From: Citrobacter telavivensis
GTDB taxonomy: Bacteria > Pseudomonadota > Gammaproteobacteria > Enterobacterales > Enterobacteriaceae
Assembly (NCBI GenBank): GCA_009363175.1
Contig: CP045203.1
Location: 1-64,000 of the forward strand
DNA: 64,000 nt
Reading direction: 5' to 3'
Below the pieces are notes generated by a model. That model saw only the letters and a list, made by a program, of their open reading frames with translations, was not told the origin of the DNA and made no database searches. A program made the translations under genes and the position numbers. Positions within the stretch are counted from its first letter, which is position 1. Each line of letters opens with the position of its first letter. This document shows positions 8,466-17,359 of the stretch, piece by piece.

Positions 8466-10133
8466 ATGAGAAGATCAAAACGATTCGAAGTGCTTGCGAA
8501 GCGCCCTGTAAATCAGGATGGGCTGATTGGCGAATGGCCTGAAGAGGGACTGATCGCCATGGAAAGCCCCTACGATCCGGCTTCGTCGGTGAAGGTAGAG
8601 AATGGTCGTATTGTTGAGCTGGACGGCAAGAGCCGCGCCGAGTTCGACATGATTGACCGTTTTATTGCCGACTACGCGATTAACGTGGCTGAAACTGAAC
8701 GGGCAATGCGGCTCGACGCGCTGGAGATCGCCAGAATGCTGGTGGATATCCACGTCAGCCGGGAAGAGATTGTTGCTATTACCACCGCTATCACCCCGGC
8801 GAAAGCGGTGGAGGTGATGGCGCAAATGAACGTGGTGGAAATGATGATGGCGCTGCAAAAAATGCGCGCCAGACGCACGCCGTCCAACCAGTGCCATGTC
8901 ACCAACCTGAAAGACAACCCGGTACAGATTGCCGCCGATGCGGCTGAAGCGGGGATCCGTGGTTTTTCAGAACAGGAAACGACGGTCGGGATCGCCCGCT
9001 ATGCGCCGTTTAACGCCCTGGCGCTGCTGGTCGGTTCCCAGTGCGGTCGCCCCGGCGTGCTGACGCAATGTTCCGTTGAGGAGGCGACTGAGCTGGAGCT
9101 GGGGATGCGCGGGTTAACCAGCTACGCCGAAACCGTGTCGGTATACGGTACAGAGTCTGTGTTTACCGACGGCGATGATACGCCGTGGTCCAAAGCGTTT
9201 CTCGCCTCGGCCTATGCGTCTCGCGGACTGAAAATGCGTTACACCTCTGGCACCGGTTCGGAAGCGCTGATGGGCTATTCCGAGAGTAAATCGATGCTCT
9301 ATCTGGAGTCGCGCTGCATCTTTATCACCAAAGGCGCGGGCGTACAGGGGCTGCAAAACGGTGCGGTCAGCTGTATTGGCATGACCGGCGCGGTGCCGTC
9401 GGGGATCCGCGCGGTGCTGGCGGAAAACCTGATTGCCTCAATGCTCGACCTTGAAGTGGCCTCCGCCAATGACCAGACCTTTTCCCACTCTGATATTCGC
9501 CGTACCGCCCGTACCCTGATGCAAATGCTTCCCGGCACCGACTTTATCTTCTCCGGCTATAGCGCCGTACCGAACTACGACAACATGTTTGCCGGGTCGA
9601 ACTTCGACGCGGAAGACTTCGATGATTACAACATTCTGCAACGCGATCTGATGGTTGATGGTGGTCTGCGTCCTGTAACCGAAGAAGAAACCATCGCCAT
9701 CCGCAACAAGGCGGCACGCGCCATTCAGGCAGTGTTCCGCGAACTGGGCCTGCCGCTGATTAGCGATGAAGAAGTCGAAGCTGCTACTTATGCTCACGGC
9801 AGCAAAGATATGCCCGCGCGCAATGTGGTGGAAGATCTGGCCGCCGTGGAAGAGATGATGAAGCGCAATATCACCGGGCTGGATATCGTCGGCGCACTAA
9901 GCCGTAGCGGTTTCGAAGATATCGCCAGTAACATCCTCAATATGCTGAGACAGCGTGTTACCGGTGATTACCTGCAAACGTCGGCTATTCTGGATCGCCA
10001 GTTCGACGTCGTCAGCGCCGTCAACGACATCAATGATTATCAGGGACCTGGTACCGGCTATCGCATCAGTGCCGAACGCTGGGCGGAAATTAAAAATATT
10101 GCGGGCGTGGTTCAGCCCGGCTCGATCGAATAA
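8466..10133 (+). CDS. dhaB: Glycerol dehydratase large (alpha) subunit
   Basis: 555 aa, coenzyme B12-dependent glycerol dehydratase alpha subunit. It forms the TIM barrel where glycerol is converted to 3-hydroxypropionaldehyde. Almost the whole chain follows the Citrobacter/Klebsiella family, including RRTPSNQCHVTNLKDNP (about 137-153), the GSQCGRPGVLTQCSVEEATE stretch and the C-terminal GPGTGYRISAERWAEIK. The length matches the family. Within the operon it is followed by dhaC after 11 bp. It should be induced through the operator pair at 8286-8331. Confidence 0.97.
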   Translation: MRRSKRFEVLAKRPVNQDGLIGEWPEEGLIAMESPYDPASSVKVENGRIVELDGKSRAEFDMIDRFIADYAINVAETERAMRLDALEIARMLVDIHVSREEIVAITTAITPAKAVEVMAQMNVVEMMMALQKMRARRTPSNQCHVTNLKDNPVQIAADAAEAGIRGFSEQETTVGIARYAPFNALALLVGSQCGRPGVLTQCSVEEATELELGMRGLTSYAETVSVYGTESVFTDGDDTPWSKAFLASAYASRGLKMRYTSGTGSEALMGYSESKSMLYLESRCIFITKGAGVQGLQNGAVSCIGMTGAVPSGIRAVLAENLIASMLDLEVASANDQTFSHSDIRRTARTLMQMLPGTDFIFSGYSAVPNYDNMFAGSNFDAEDFDDYNILQRDLMVDGGLRPVTEEETIAIRNKAARAIQAVFRELGLPLISDEEVEAATYAHGSKDMPARNVVEDLAAVEEMMKRNITGLDIVGALSRSGFEDIASNILNMLRQRVTGDYLQTSAILDRQFDVVSAVNDINDYQGPGTGYRISAERWAEIKNIAGVVQPGSIE

Positions 10134-10144
10134 GGCGGTACACA

Positions 10145-10729
10145 GTGGAATGCACAACTGAACGTAAGCCGGTTTTCATCTTACAGGTGAGCGAAGGCGA
10201 GGCGGCTAAAGCGGACGAACGCGTGGATGAAGTCGTGATAGGCGTCGGCCCGGCCTTTGATAAGTATCAGCATAAAACCTTGATTGATATGCCGCACAAC
10301 GCGATTTTGAAAGAGCTGGTTGCTGGCATCGAAGAAGAGGGGCTGCATGCGCGAGTAGTGAGGATCCTGCGCACCTCAGATGTTTCTTTTATGGCATGGG
10401 ATGCGGCAAATCTCAGCGGCTCAGGCATTGGGATTGGTATCCAGTCGAAAGGAACCACGGTGATTCATCAGCGCGATCTGCTGCCGCTAAGTAACCTGGA
10501 ACTGTTTTCTCAGGCTCCGCTGCTGACGCTGGAAACCTATCGTCAGATTGGTAAAAACGCCGCACGCTATGCACGCAAAGAGTCGCCTTCGCCGGTGCCA
10601 GTGGTCAATGACCAGATGGTGCGCCCTAAATTTATGGCCAAGGCCGCGCTGTTTCACATCAAAGAAACCAAACACGTGGTGCAGGATGCTGCGCCTGTCA
10701 CGTTGCATATTGCACTGGTAAGGGAATGA
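10145..10729 (+). CDS. dhaC: Glycerol dehydratase medium (beta) subunit
   Basis: 194 aa, the beta subunit that helps bind the cobalamin lower face. The start is GTG at 10145, supported by AAGGCGG upstream and by family length. Family features include ADERVDEVVIGVGPAFDK (about 20-37) and RTSDVSFMAWDAANLSGSG near the middle. It overlaps dhaE by four bases (ATGA), implying translational coupling of equimolar subunits. Confidence 0.95.
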   Translation: MECTTERKPVFILQVSEGEAAKADERVDEVVIGVGPAFDKYQHKTLIDMPHNAILKELVAGIEEEGLHARVVRILRTSDVSFMAWDAANLSGSGIGIGIQSKGTTVIHQRDLLPLSNLELFSQAPLLTLETYRQIGKNAARYARKESPSPVPVVNDQMVRPKFMAKAALFHIKETKHVVQDAAPVTLHIALVRE

Positions 10730-11160
10730 CCATGAACGACAACATCATGACCGCGCAGGATTACCCATTAGCCACCCGCTGCCCGGAGAAAATCCGGACG
10801 CCTGGCGGCAAGCCGCTAACCGACATTACCCTTGAGAATGTGCTGGCGGGCCGCGTAGGGCCGCAGGATGTGCGTATTTCTCAGCAAACGCTGGAGTACC
10901 AGGCGCAGATTGCCGAGCAGATGCAGCGTCATGCCGTGGCGCGCAATTTTCGTCGTGCGGCAGAACTGATTGCGATCCCGGATGCCCGCATTCTGGAGAT
11001 CTACAACGCACTGAGGCCGTTTCGTTCTTCGTTCGCCGAGTTGCAGGCCATTGCCGATGAACTGGAACACACCTGGCACGCCACGGTGAACGCCGGGTTT
11101 GTCCGCGAGTCGGCAGAGGTATACCAGCAGAGAAATAAGCTGCGTAAAGGCAGTCAGTGA
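10726..11160 (+). CDS. dhaE: Glycerol dehydratase small (gamma) subunit
   Basis: 144 aa, the gamma subunit wrapping the alpha subunit of the dehydratase. Recognisable stretches are DYPLATRCPEKI near the N-terminus, DVRISQQTLEYQAQIAEQ and the C-terminal VRESAEVYQQRNKLRKGS. A second ATG at 10732 is possible; 10726 was kept because it overlaps the dhaC stop. Confidence 0.95.
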   Translation: MTMNDNIMTAQDYPLATRCPEKIRTPGGKPLTDITLENVLAGRVGPQDVRISQQTLEYQAQIAEQMQRHAVARNFRRAAELIAIPDARILEIYNALRPFRSSFAELQAIADELEHTWHATVNAGFVRESAEVYQQRNKLRKGSQ

Positions 11161-11170
11161 CGGAGGCAGC

Positions 11171-12982
11171 ATGCCGTTAATTGCAGGGATCGATATCGGC
11201 AACGCCACCACTGAAGTGGCGTTGGCGCAGGATGGCCGGTTTATCGGCAGCGGGATTGTCGCCACGACCGGGATGAAAGGCACGCGGGAGAATATCGCCG
11301 GGGTGGTCGCGTCCCTGCAGCAGGCGCTGGATAAAACGCCGTGGTCGCTGCAGGACGTGGCAAAAATCTGCATCAACGAGGCCGCACCGGTGATTGGCGA
11401 TGTGGCGATGGAAACCATCACTGAAACCATCATTACCGAATCAACGATGATTGGTCATAACCCGCAAACGCCCGGCGGCGTTGGCGTGGGCATGGGAACC
11501 ACCATCGCCGTGGAGAAGTTGGCGGCGTTGAGCGAGGATCGATTTGCCCAGGGCTGGATACCGTTGGTGGGTGAGGAGATGGATTTCCTTGAGGCGGTTT
11601 GGTTTATCAATGAAGCGCTGGATCGCGGCGTCAACGTGGTGGCGGCCATCCTGAAAAAAGATGATGGCGTGCTGGTGAATAATCGCCTGCATCGGCCAAT
11701 ACCGGTGGTTGATGAAGTCACTCTACTGGAGAAGGTGCCGGAAGGCGTGCTGGCGGCGGTGGAAGTGGCGGCCCCGGGACAGGTGGTGCGGGTGCTGTCG
11801 AATCCTTACGGTATCGCAACCTTCTTTGCCCTGACCCCTGAGGAAACACAAACTATTGTCCCCATCGCCAGAGCGCTGATTGGCAACCGTTCCGCTGTGG
11901 TGCTGAAAACCCCGCAGGGAGATGTGCGATCAAGAGTGATCCCGGCGGGTAAGATCTTTATCCGTGGTGAAAAGCGTGGCGGTGAAGCCGACGTAGCGCA
12001 AGGCGCGCAGGCCATTATGCAGGCGATGAGCGCCTGCGCGCCCGTGTGTGATATTCGTGGTGAAGCAGGCACGCACGCAGGCGGCATGCTGGAGCGGGTG
12101 CGAAAGGTAATGGCGTCCCTGACCGGCCATGAGATGAGCGCGATATACATCCAGGATCTGCTGGCGGTGGATACGTTTATTCCGCGCAAGGTGCAGGGCG
12201 GGATGGCCGGCGAGTGCGCCATGGAAAATGCCGTCGGGATGGCGGCGATGGTGAAAGCGGACCGTCTGCAAATGCAGGTTATCGCCCGCGAACTGAGCGC
12301 CCGACTGCAGACCGAGGTGGTGGTGGGCGGCGTGGAGGCCAACATGGCCATCGCCGGGGCGTTAACCACTCCCGGCTGTGCGGCGCCGCTGGCGATCCTC
12401 GATCTCGGCGCCGGCTCGACGGATGCGGCGATCGTCAACGCGGAGGGGCAGATAACGGCGGTCCATCTCGCCGGGGCGGGGAATATGGTCAGCCTGTTGA
12501 TTAAAACCGAGCTGGGCCTCGAGGATCTTTCGCTGGCGGAAGCGATAAAAAAATACCCGCTGGCCAAAGTGGAAAGCCTGTTCAGTATTCGTCACGAGAA
12601 TGGCGCGGTGGAGTTCTTTCGGGAAGCCCTCAGCCCGGCGGTGTTCGCCAAAGTGGTGTACATCAAGGAGGGCGAACTGGTGCCGATCGATAACGCCAGC
12701 CCGCTGGAAAAAATTCGTCTCGTGCGCCGGCAGGCGAAAGAGAAAGTGTTTGTCACCAACTGCCTGCGCGCGCTGCGCCAGGTCTCACCCGGCGGTTCCA
12801 TTCGCGATATCGCCTTTGTGGTGCTGGTGGGCGGCTCATCGCTGGACTTTGAGATCCCGCAGCTTATCACGGAAGCCTTGTCGCACTATGGCGTAGTCGC
12901 CGGGCAGGGCAATATTCGGGGAACAGAAGGGCCGCGCAATGCGGTCGCCACCGGGCTGCTACTGGCCGGTCAGGCGAATTAA
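11171..12982 (+). CDS. dhaF: Large subunit of glycerol dehydratase reactivase
   Basis: 603-aa ATP-dependent reactivating factor (DdrA/GdrA family) with an actin/Hsp70-like nucleotide-binding fold: the N-terminal phosphate loop GIDIGNATTEVAL (about 5-17) and the second loop LDLGAGSTDAAIV (about 410-422). It exchanges damaged cobalamin on DhaBCE together with DhaG. The ATG at 11171 follows GGAGGC; an upstream in-frame ATG would add residues overlapping dhaE and lacks an RBS. It follows dhaE by 10 bp. Confidence 0.95.
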   Translation: MPLIAGIDIGNATTEVALAQDGRFIGSGIVATTGMKGTRENIAGVVASLQQALDKTPWSLQDVAKICINEAAPVIGDVAMETITETIITESTMIGHNPQTPGGVGVGMGTTIAVEKLAALSEDRFAQGWIPLVGEEMDFLEAVWFINEALDRGVNVVAAILKKDDGVLVNNRLHRPIPVVDEVTLLEKVPEGVLAAVEVAAPGQVVRVLSNPYGIATFFALTPEETQTIVPIARALIGNRSAVVLKTPQGDVRSRVIPAGKIFIRGEKRGGEADVAQGAQAIMQAMSACAPVCDIRGEAGTHAGGMLERVRKVMASLTGHEMSAIYIQDLLAVDTFIPRKVQGGMAGECAMENAVGMAAMVKADRLQMQVIARELSARLQTEVVVGGVEANMAIAGALTTPGCAAPLAILDLGAGSTDAAIVNAEGQITAVHLAGAGNMVSLLIKTELGLEDLSLAEAIKKYPLAKVESLFSIRHENGAVEFFREALSPAVFAKVVYIKEGELVPIDNASPLEKIRLVRRQAKEKVFVTNCLRALRQVSPGGSIRDIAFVVLVGGSSLDFEIPQLITEALSHYGVVAGQGNIRGTEGPRNAVATGLLLAGQAN

Positions 12983-13035
12983 ACGGGCGCTCGCGCCAGC
13001 CTCTCTCTTTAACGTGCTATTTCAGGATGCCGATA

Positions 13036-13839
13036 ATGAACCAGACTTCTACCTTAACCGGGCAGTGCGTGGCCGAGTTTCTTGGCACCGGATTGCTCAT
13101 TTTCTTCGGCGCGGGCTGCGTCGCTGCGCTGCGGGTCGCCGGGGCCAGCTTTGGTCAGTGGGAGATCAGTATTATCTGGGGCCTTGGCGTCGCCATGGCC
13201 ATCTACCTGACGGCCGGTGTCTCCGGCGCGCACCTTAATCCGGCGGTGACCATTGCCCTGTGGCTGTTCGCCTGTTTTGAACGCCGCAAGGTGCTGCCGT
13301 TTATTGTTGCCCAGACGGCCGGGGCCTTCTGCGCCGCCGCGCTGGTGTATGGGCTCTATCGCCAGCTGTTTCTCGATCTTGAACAGAGTCAGCATATCGT
13401 GCGCGGCACTGCCGCCAGCCTTAACCTGGCCGGGGTCTTTTCCACGTACCCGCATCCACATATCACTTTTATACAAGCGTTTGCCGTTGAGACCACCATC
13501 ACGGCAATCCTGATGGCGATGATCATGGCCCTGACCGACGACGGCAACGGAATTCCGCGCGGGCCGCTGGCGCCGTTGCTGATTGGCTTGCTGATCGCCG
13601 TGATCGGCGCGTCGATGGGGCCGCTAACCGGCTTTGCGCTGAATCCGGCGCGCGACTTCGGCCCAAAACTGTTTACCAGTCTGGCCGGGTGGGGCTCGAT
13701 CGCCTTTACCGGTGTGCTGGCGATCCCTTACTTTCTGGTGCCGCTGCTGGCGCCGGTGGTGGGGGCGATTATCGGGGCGTTTTTGTATCGCAAGCTTATC
13801 GGCCGCTTTCTGCCGTGCGAATGCGGTATCGATGAGTAA
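13036..13839 (+). CDS. GlpF-like glycerol channel (aquaglyceroporin)
   Basis: 267-aa MIP-family inner-membrane channel, very similar in plan to E. coli GlpF. Both pore motifs are present: GAHLNPAVTIALW (about 61-73) and GFALNPARDFGPK (about 196-208), with six hydrophobic membrane spans. ATG 13036 has AGGA at good spacing; ATG 13027 is too close to it. As last gene of the dehydratase operon it probably supplies glycerol. Confidence 0.93.
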   Translation: MNQTSTLTGQCVAEFLGTGLLIFFGAGCVAALRVAGASFGQWEISIIWGLGVAMAIYLTAGVSGAHLNPAVTIALWLFACFERRKVLPFIVAQTAGAFCAAALVYGLYRQLFLDLEQSQHIVRGTAASLNLAGVFSTYPHPHITFIQAFAVETTITAILMAMIMALTDDGNGIPRGPLAPLLIGLLIAVIGASMGPLTGFALNPARDFGPKLFTSLAGWGSIAFTGVLAIPYFLVPLLAPVVGAIIGAFLYRKLIGRFLPCECGIDE

Positions 13840-13845
13840 AGCGGG

Positions 13846-13898
13846 ACCCGCCGCAGCGCGGCGGGTTTCCCCGGCCTGATGCCGGGGGGGTTATTTTT
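13846..13898. terminator. Double-hairpin terminator between glpF-like gene and hdeB-like gene
   Basis: Two stems in tandem: ACCCGCCGC/GCGGCGGGT (13846-13866) and CCCCGGC/GCCGGGG (13869-13887), followed by a T-rich run. It closes the rightward dha operon, and the last bases overlap the hdeB-like stop codon. Confidence 0.75.
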
Positions 13899-14220
13899 TG
13901 ATGACCGCGCTGAGATCGCCAAGTTTAGCGGCGGGGTTCTTGTGGCACTCCTGCAGCATTTTCGGTACCGAAACGGTCTCGACTTCATGCCAGTCAACAT
14001 AGTCGCCGCCGCTAAAGTCGGTGTTGCGATTCACTACCCAGAAGGCCACCGGGGTCATGCTTTTTGGGTTCATATCCATAAATTCCTGACAGGTCATATT
14101 CTGCGGCGTGGTTTCCTCAACCGCGAACGCCGGGCTGGTCATCAGACAGAATGTGGTAGCCGCCACGGTCAATACGAGTGCTTTAGGGAAGGTGCGAACA
14201 AGTCCCTGATATGAGATCAT
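13891..14220 (-). pseudogene. hdeB: hdeB-like acid-stress chaperone gene interrupted by an IS5 end
   Basis: The body matches HdeB, a small periplasmic acid chaperone: a signal peptide ending in TSPAFA, then MTCQEFMDMNPKSMTPVAFW and a second cysteine (EC) as in the family. Native sequence ends at the IS5 junction at 14186, inside the signal peptide, so the original start is gone. The IS5 end continues the frame and offers an ATG at 14220, giving MISYQGLVRTFPKALVLTV as a plausible new signal peptide (109 aa total). No clear RBS precedes it. Whether this chimera is expressed is unknown. Confidence 0.72.
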
Positions 14221-14253
14221 GTTTGTCATCTGGAGCCATGGAACAGGGTTCAT
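14187..14253 (+). mobile_element. 67-bp end of an IS5-type element
   Basis: The bases match, without mismatch, the tnp-start end of the complete IS5 at 19858-21052, beginning with the terminal repeat GGAAGGTGCG. The left flank is TTAG, an acceptable YTAR target. Identity stops at 14253 inside the transposase 5' end, so the remainder was lost by an adjacent deletion or recombination. This is the junction between dha/hdeB chromosomal DNA and mobile-element DNA. Confidence 0.92.
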
Positions 14254-14659
14254 TATGAGGCGATTGATTGAGCCAGAACTGGCAGAAAAGGCCGTACTGA
14301 AAATGGATGCCAATGGCTTTGAAGAATGCCTGTCTTTGTGCCAAAAGCTGCGTTCCGCATATGAACGTAGGGATGTTTATCTGGCGCACCAGCTAAACCT
14401 CACTCTGCGGCTGAAGCTTTACATATACGCCGGTCTGCCTGAGTTTTTCAAAATTGTAACCCAACTGTGGATTAACCTGTGGCCAACTCTGAGTTACACG
14501 TTCGAATCTGACTCGGAGGATAAATGGCCAATATTTTTCTCGTCGCTTGAACTCGCTCTTTCAAACAGGGATGCAGGGGCAGCAGCAGATGCCATTAGAG
14601 AGTCACTGGATAAGGGGTTGCGGATCTATCTCAGCTTGTTAACCGAGCAAGGTGAGTAA
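14219..14659 (+). pseudogene. GntR/FadR-family regulator remnant (FCD domain) fused to IS5 transposase start
   Basis: From about 14258 the frame encodes only the ligand-binding FCD domain of a GntR-family repressor: RRLIEPELAEKAV at the start, then helices ending in RDAGAAADAIRESLDKG. The N-terminal winged-helix DNA-binding domain (normally about 75 residues) is missing. The IS5 remnant supplies 13 in-frame codons (MFVIWSHGTGFIM), so an open frame of 146 aa exists, but it could not bind DNA as a normal regulator. The original ligand cannot be told. Confidence 0.75.
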
Positions 14660-14680
14660 ACCGGCTACTAGTAGCCGGTT
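14659..14680. terminator. 22-bp perfect palindrome between convergent genes
   Basis: AACCGGCTACTAGTAGCCGGTT is a perfect inverted repeat lying between the FCD remnant stop and the stbB stop. It probably acts as a bidirectional terminator, although T-runs are short. Confidence 0.5.
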
Positions 14681-14685
14681 CGGAT

Positions 14686-15072
14686 TCAACGTTTGAGGGT
14701 TTGCATCATCAGGGAGGGTTTAGGAATTGGTTCTTTCTGCTCAGCAGGCTTATCCGAATCAATGATGGTTGTTGCTCGGATACCTGTGGCCTGGGTTTCC
14801 ACTGGTGAAGAATTCCGTTCAACGGCAATGCCCAGCGTTTGCGACAGAATGTTGCTCAGCGTTTCGGCATTAAACGATGTCGTGGTTTGTGCGGCCAGCA
14901 AATTTATTAACCGAGGGTCGAGCTCATGCAAGGCAGACGCAATTACCAGTGCCTTACGGTAAAATTCCCCCCGGGATCGGCGGGGTAAGCGCTCCATAAT
15001 ATCAAGAGCTTTACCGTCTTCTGGATTATTGCCGGGGCGGAGCCAGACGAGTAAACGTTTATCTTCTTCCAT
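14686..15072 (-). CDS. stbB: Plasmid partition adaptor, StbB/ParR-like
   Basis: 128 aa, second gene of a two-gene ParM-type segregation cassette, 13 bp after stbA. It has a basic N-terminal part (LPRRSRGEFYRKALVIASAL) compatible with a ribbon-helix-helix DNA-binding domain and a polar C-terminal tail, as in ParR proteins that bind the centromere and the ParM filament. The start at 15072 follows GAGG; longer in-frame extension overlaps stbA and has no RBS. The assignment rests mainly on position after the ParM homologue. Confidence 0.72.
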   Translation of the reverse strand: MEEDKRLLVWLRPGNNPEDGKALDIMERLPRRSRGEFYRKALVIASALHELDPRLINLLAAQTTTSFNAETLSNILSQTLGIAVERNSSPVETQATGIRATTIIDSDKPAEQKEPIPKPSLMMQTLKR

Positions 15073-15085
15073 CACATAACCTCGT

Positions 15086-16048
15086 TTAGACGCTTGCCAT
15101 TGCTTTGACGAGCGCGAGCTGCGCGTCAGGCGCTTTGATGACATCCAGCTTAGGGAATAGTTCGACAATATGAGAATGGATGAGCTCAGCACCGCCCCCG
15201 GCCAGTATGATTTTGTGGACGCTGTTCTGACGACGTATATCAGCTGCAACAGCTTCGGCCAGATTTTTCGACTCAGAATCGATAACGTCAATGATGGCAT
15301 CAATTTTAGAGTGATCATTGACCGCAGAAGCAATCAACGCTCTATCATGACGGTTTTTAATGATGATATCCGCAATGGCATAACTACTTGGAGACTGGGC
15401 ATCCTGGAGCGCAGCCATAACAGCTTTTGTCACTCGTGAAACGCCAACATCGCTGTTGCCAAAGATATCAGATATGCCCTCCATTGCCCCCTGAATGATG
15501 GCCAGGTCTAGGGTTGTTCCCCCCAGATCGACAACCAGGGTTCGTGTAAGCTGCGTGGTTGTTTTAGGATCAATCAGATATTCAGCCGCAGGTACTGATT
15601 CAGGCATTACGTTAACTTTTACAACATGAAAAGTTTCGCCATTATTCAGGGTTATTGGGCCCATAACGTTGGCCTTTTTCTTTTCAATATTAGCTTCGTT
15701 CAACTGCGCATCGCTCGTGAAGAACATGGCCACCGGCAGTGTCACTGTAAGTTCAACATCCTGTGGCTCAAGACCGGAAGTCAAAAGGGCATGATGAATT
15801 GCTACGCGACTTACAGCGTCGAACTGGAAAGAGGTATGCGTTGTTGTAATTGCAGATGTTGAACCAATGTCGTGAGTAAATTTCCGCCCATCAATGAGAT
15901 AGTTGTAGATAGTTTTACCACCAAATGCGAGTGGAGTAGCCCAGCCTTCGCGGAAGGCGTTCTGCGAAACATGAGTTTTGATTTCACCATTCTCAATCCA
16001 GGCAAGTTTTACGTTCGTTGAGCCGTCATCACAAGCGATGTTCATCAT
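15086..16048 (-). CDS. stbA: ParM/StbA actin-like plasmid segregation ATPase
   Basis: About 320 aa, the usual ParM length. It has actin-fold signatures: IACDDGSTNVKLAW near the N-terminus (phosphate 1), VVDLGGTTLDLAII mid-chain (phosphate 2) and IILAGGGAELI near the C-terminus (adenosine loop). The protein forms filaments that push plasmid copies apart with StbB as adaptor. Two adjacent ATGs exist (16048, 16045); GAGGT fits the first. Its presence marks the DNA from here on as plasmid-type or plasmid-derived. Confidence 0.9.
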   Translation of the reverse strand: MMNIACDDGSTNVKLAWIENGEIKTHVSQNAFREGWATPLAFGGKTIYNYLIDGRKFTHDIGSTSAITTTHTSFQFDAVSRVAIHHALLTSGLEPQDVELTVTLPVAMFFTSDAQLNEANIEKKKANVMGPITLNNGETFHVVKVNVMPESVPAAEYLIDPKTTTQLTRTLVVDLGGTTLDLAIIQGAMEGISDIFGNSDVGVSRVTKAVMAALQDAQSPSSYAIADIIIKNRHDRALIASAVNDHSKIDAIIDVIDSESKNLAEAVAADIRRQNSVHKIILAGGGAELIHSHIVELFPKLDVIKAPDAQLALVKAMASV

Positions 16049-16480
16049 GGTATATACCTCATTAAAATGTTCAAAAGTATCAAAAATCTCTGCCATTTTA
16101 GATAGTAAGCCATCCTGAAGCAAGGAATGCGCACCTGTAGCGCACGTTTAATGTCCACAAAATGACTATGAAAAGTGAATTACGAGTGAGTAAAACAGGA
16201 ACGATTCTATCGGATTGAAATCTGGCGGGGTAAACGAGAAAGAGGGATGTATACGTACATGCAGAGGTCGGTAGCCCTGGAACACCAACGGAAAAAGTAA
16301 CAAACCACCCGAAAAATGAACCAGTGCCACCAGACTAAATTGTGACAATCGATAGCCAATACTGCAAGAGAACCTAAGAATAAAAGGTATCGCTATATGA
16401 CAGCTCAGTCGGTAAAATCGAGGAAACCATGTCGGATCACCATTGTAGTTTCTGGTTAGTTCAATAATGAGGTATCCCCA
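16049..16480. other. Non-coding region upstream of stbA
   Basis: 432 bp with no convincing gene. It is where the promoter and centromere-like site of a ParM system would be expected. I see scattered CTATCG/CGATAG words (about 16208, 16350, 16390) but no regular iterons, so no site is claimed. Confidence 0.4.
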
Positions 16481-16711
16481 ATGACATCCATTCAGCTTAC
16501 TTCTGATTCTGTTGATGGGTACACTTTTTGTATTTCTACTGATGGTAATGGATGTAAGCTGTCAGTCAGGCCAGAATACCGGCGCAATGGCACACAAACT
16601 TATGATGGCTGGTTTCCCAGATACTACTCAAAGCCTCAGTATGCTAAAGCAGCGTTAACAAGGTTCCTTGGAGAATCTGTTAACTGGTCACCACGGACGG
16701 GGCTCAGTTAG
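16481..16711 (+). CDS. Small hypothetical protein
   Basis: 76 aa, start behind GAGGT. Aromatic- and arginine-rich middle (YDGWFPRYYSKPQYAKAAL). No signal peptide, membrane span or known motif recognised. Codon pattern and RBS suggest a real gene. Confidence 0.55.
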   Translation: MTSIQLTSDSVDGYTFCISTDGNGCKLSVRPEYRRNGTQTYDGWFPRYYSKPQYAKAALTRFLGESVNWSPRTGLS

Positions 16712-16911
16712 TCACAGGATACGTAACAGCCTGAGTCCGAGGATACCAACAAGTCAAGAGAACCCCCTGATAAACCCTTAACAATCAACACCTTACCTTG
16801 GTGCGCTTAATGAACCTTATGTTGAATTATGGTTAAGTAGTCGATTTTATGGTTGGAAGTGCCTGTTTGCAGTAAAATGCAGTTCATTACCTTTAACCAC
16901 TGGAACTAGAC

Positions 16912-17226
16912 ATGGCTAATGAAGATCTCCCCTCTGGGTGCAAACGCTGTAAAGGATGCAATCAGGTTAAACCCTTCGAAGAATTCGGTAAGGAACTTAA
17001 GGGTAAGTTTGGCCTTAAAAGTAAATGCAAGTTGTGCATTAGCGATAAAAACAGAAATTATGCTGCCGGTTCCGGTGCAGGTGTAAAACTCCAAAACAAT
17101 AAAAAATACCAGACCGAGCATAAGAGTGAACTGGCAGAAAAGATGAGAGTAAGACGGGCAAAGAAAAAATTTGGAGATAACTATGAAGCATATCTAGCAT
17201 CTTTAGAAAGGATTAAAAACCTCTGA
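16912..17226 (+). CDS. Small zinc-ribbon-like protein
   Basis: 104 aa. The N-terminal half carries four cysteines as CKRCKGC and CKLC, spaced as CxxC-x(n)-CxxC around KPFEEFGKELKGKFGLKSK, a layout common in phage and plasmid zinc-finger proteins found near HNH nucleases. The C-terminal half is lysine-rich and helical. Nucleic-acid binding is likely but no specific role can be given. Confidence 0.7.
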   Translation: MANEDLPSGCKRCKGCNQVKPFEEFGKELKGKFGLKSKCKLCISDKNRNYAAGSGAGVKLQNNKKYQTEHKSELAEKMRVRRAKKKFGDNYEAYLASLERIKNL

Positions 17227-17359
17227 TAATTACATAACAACCTTAGCCAATAAGACACAAAGATTATGTATTGTTGCTTTTATTTCAAAGCATCAACTTT
17301 ATTGAAAAGTTACGCTATACACTGTGCAATTTATTATGCTGATTTAATTTGGTGATTAT

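Noticed and set aside
11806..12567. 253-codon minus-strand frame opposite dhaF
   Set aside because: Mirror of codon bias in dhaF, serine/arginine-rich composition, no RBS.
16049..16480. Centromere iterons upstream of stbA
   Set aside because: Only scattered CTATCG-like words, no regular direct repeats.
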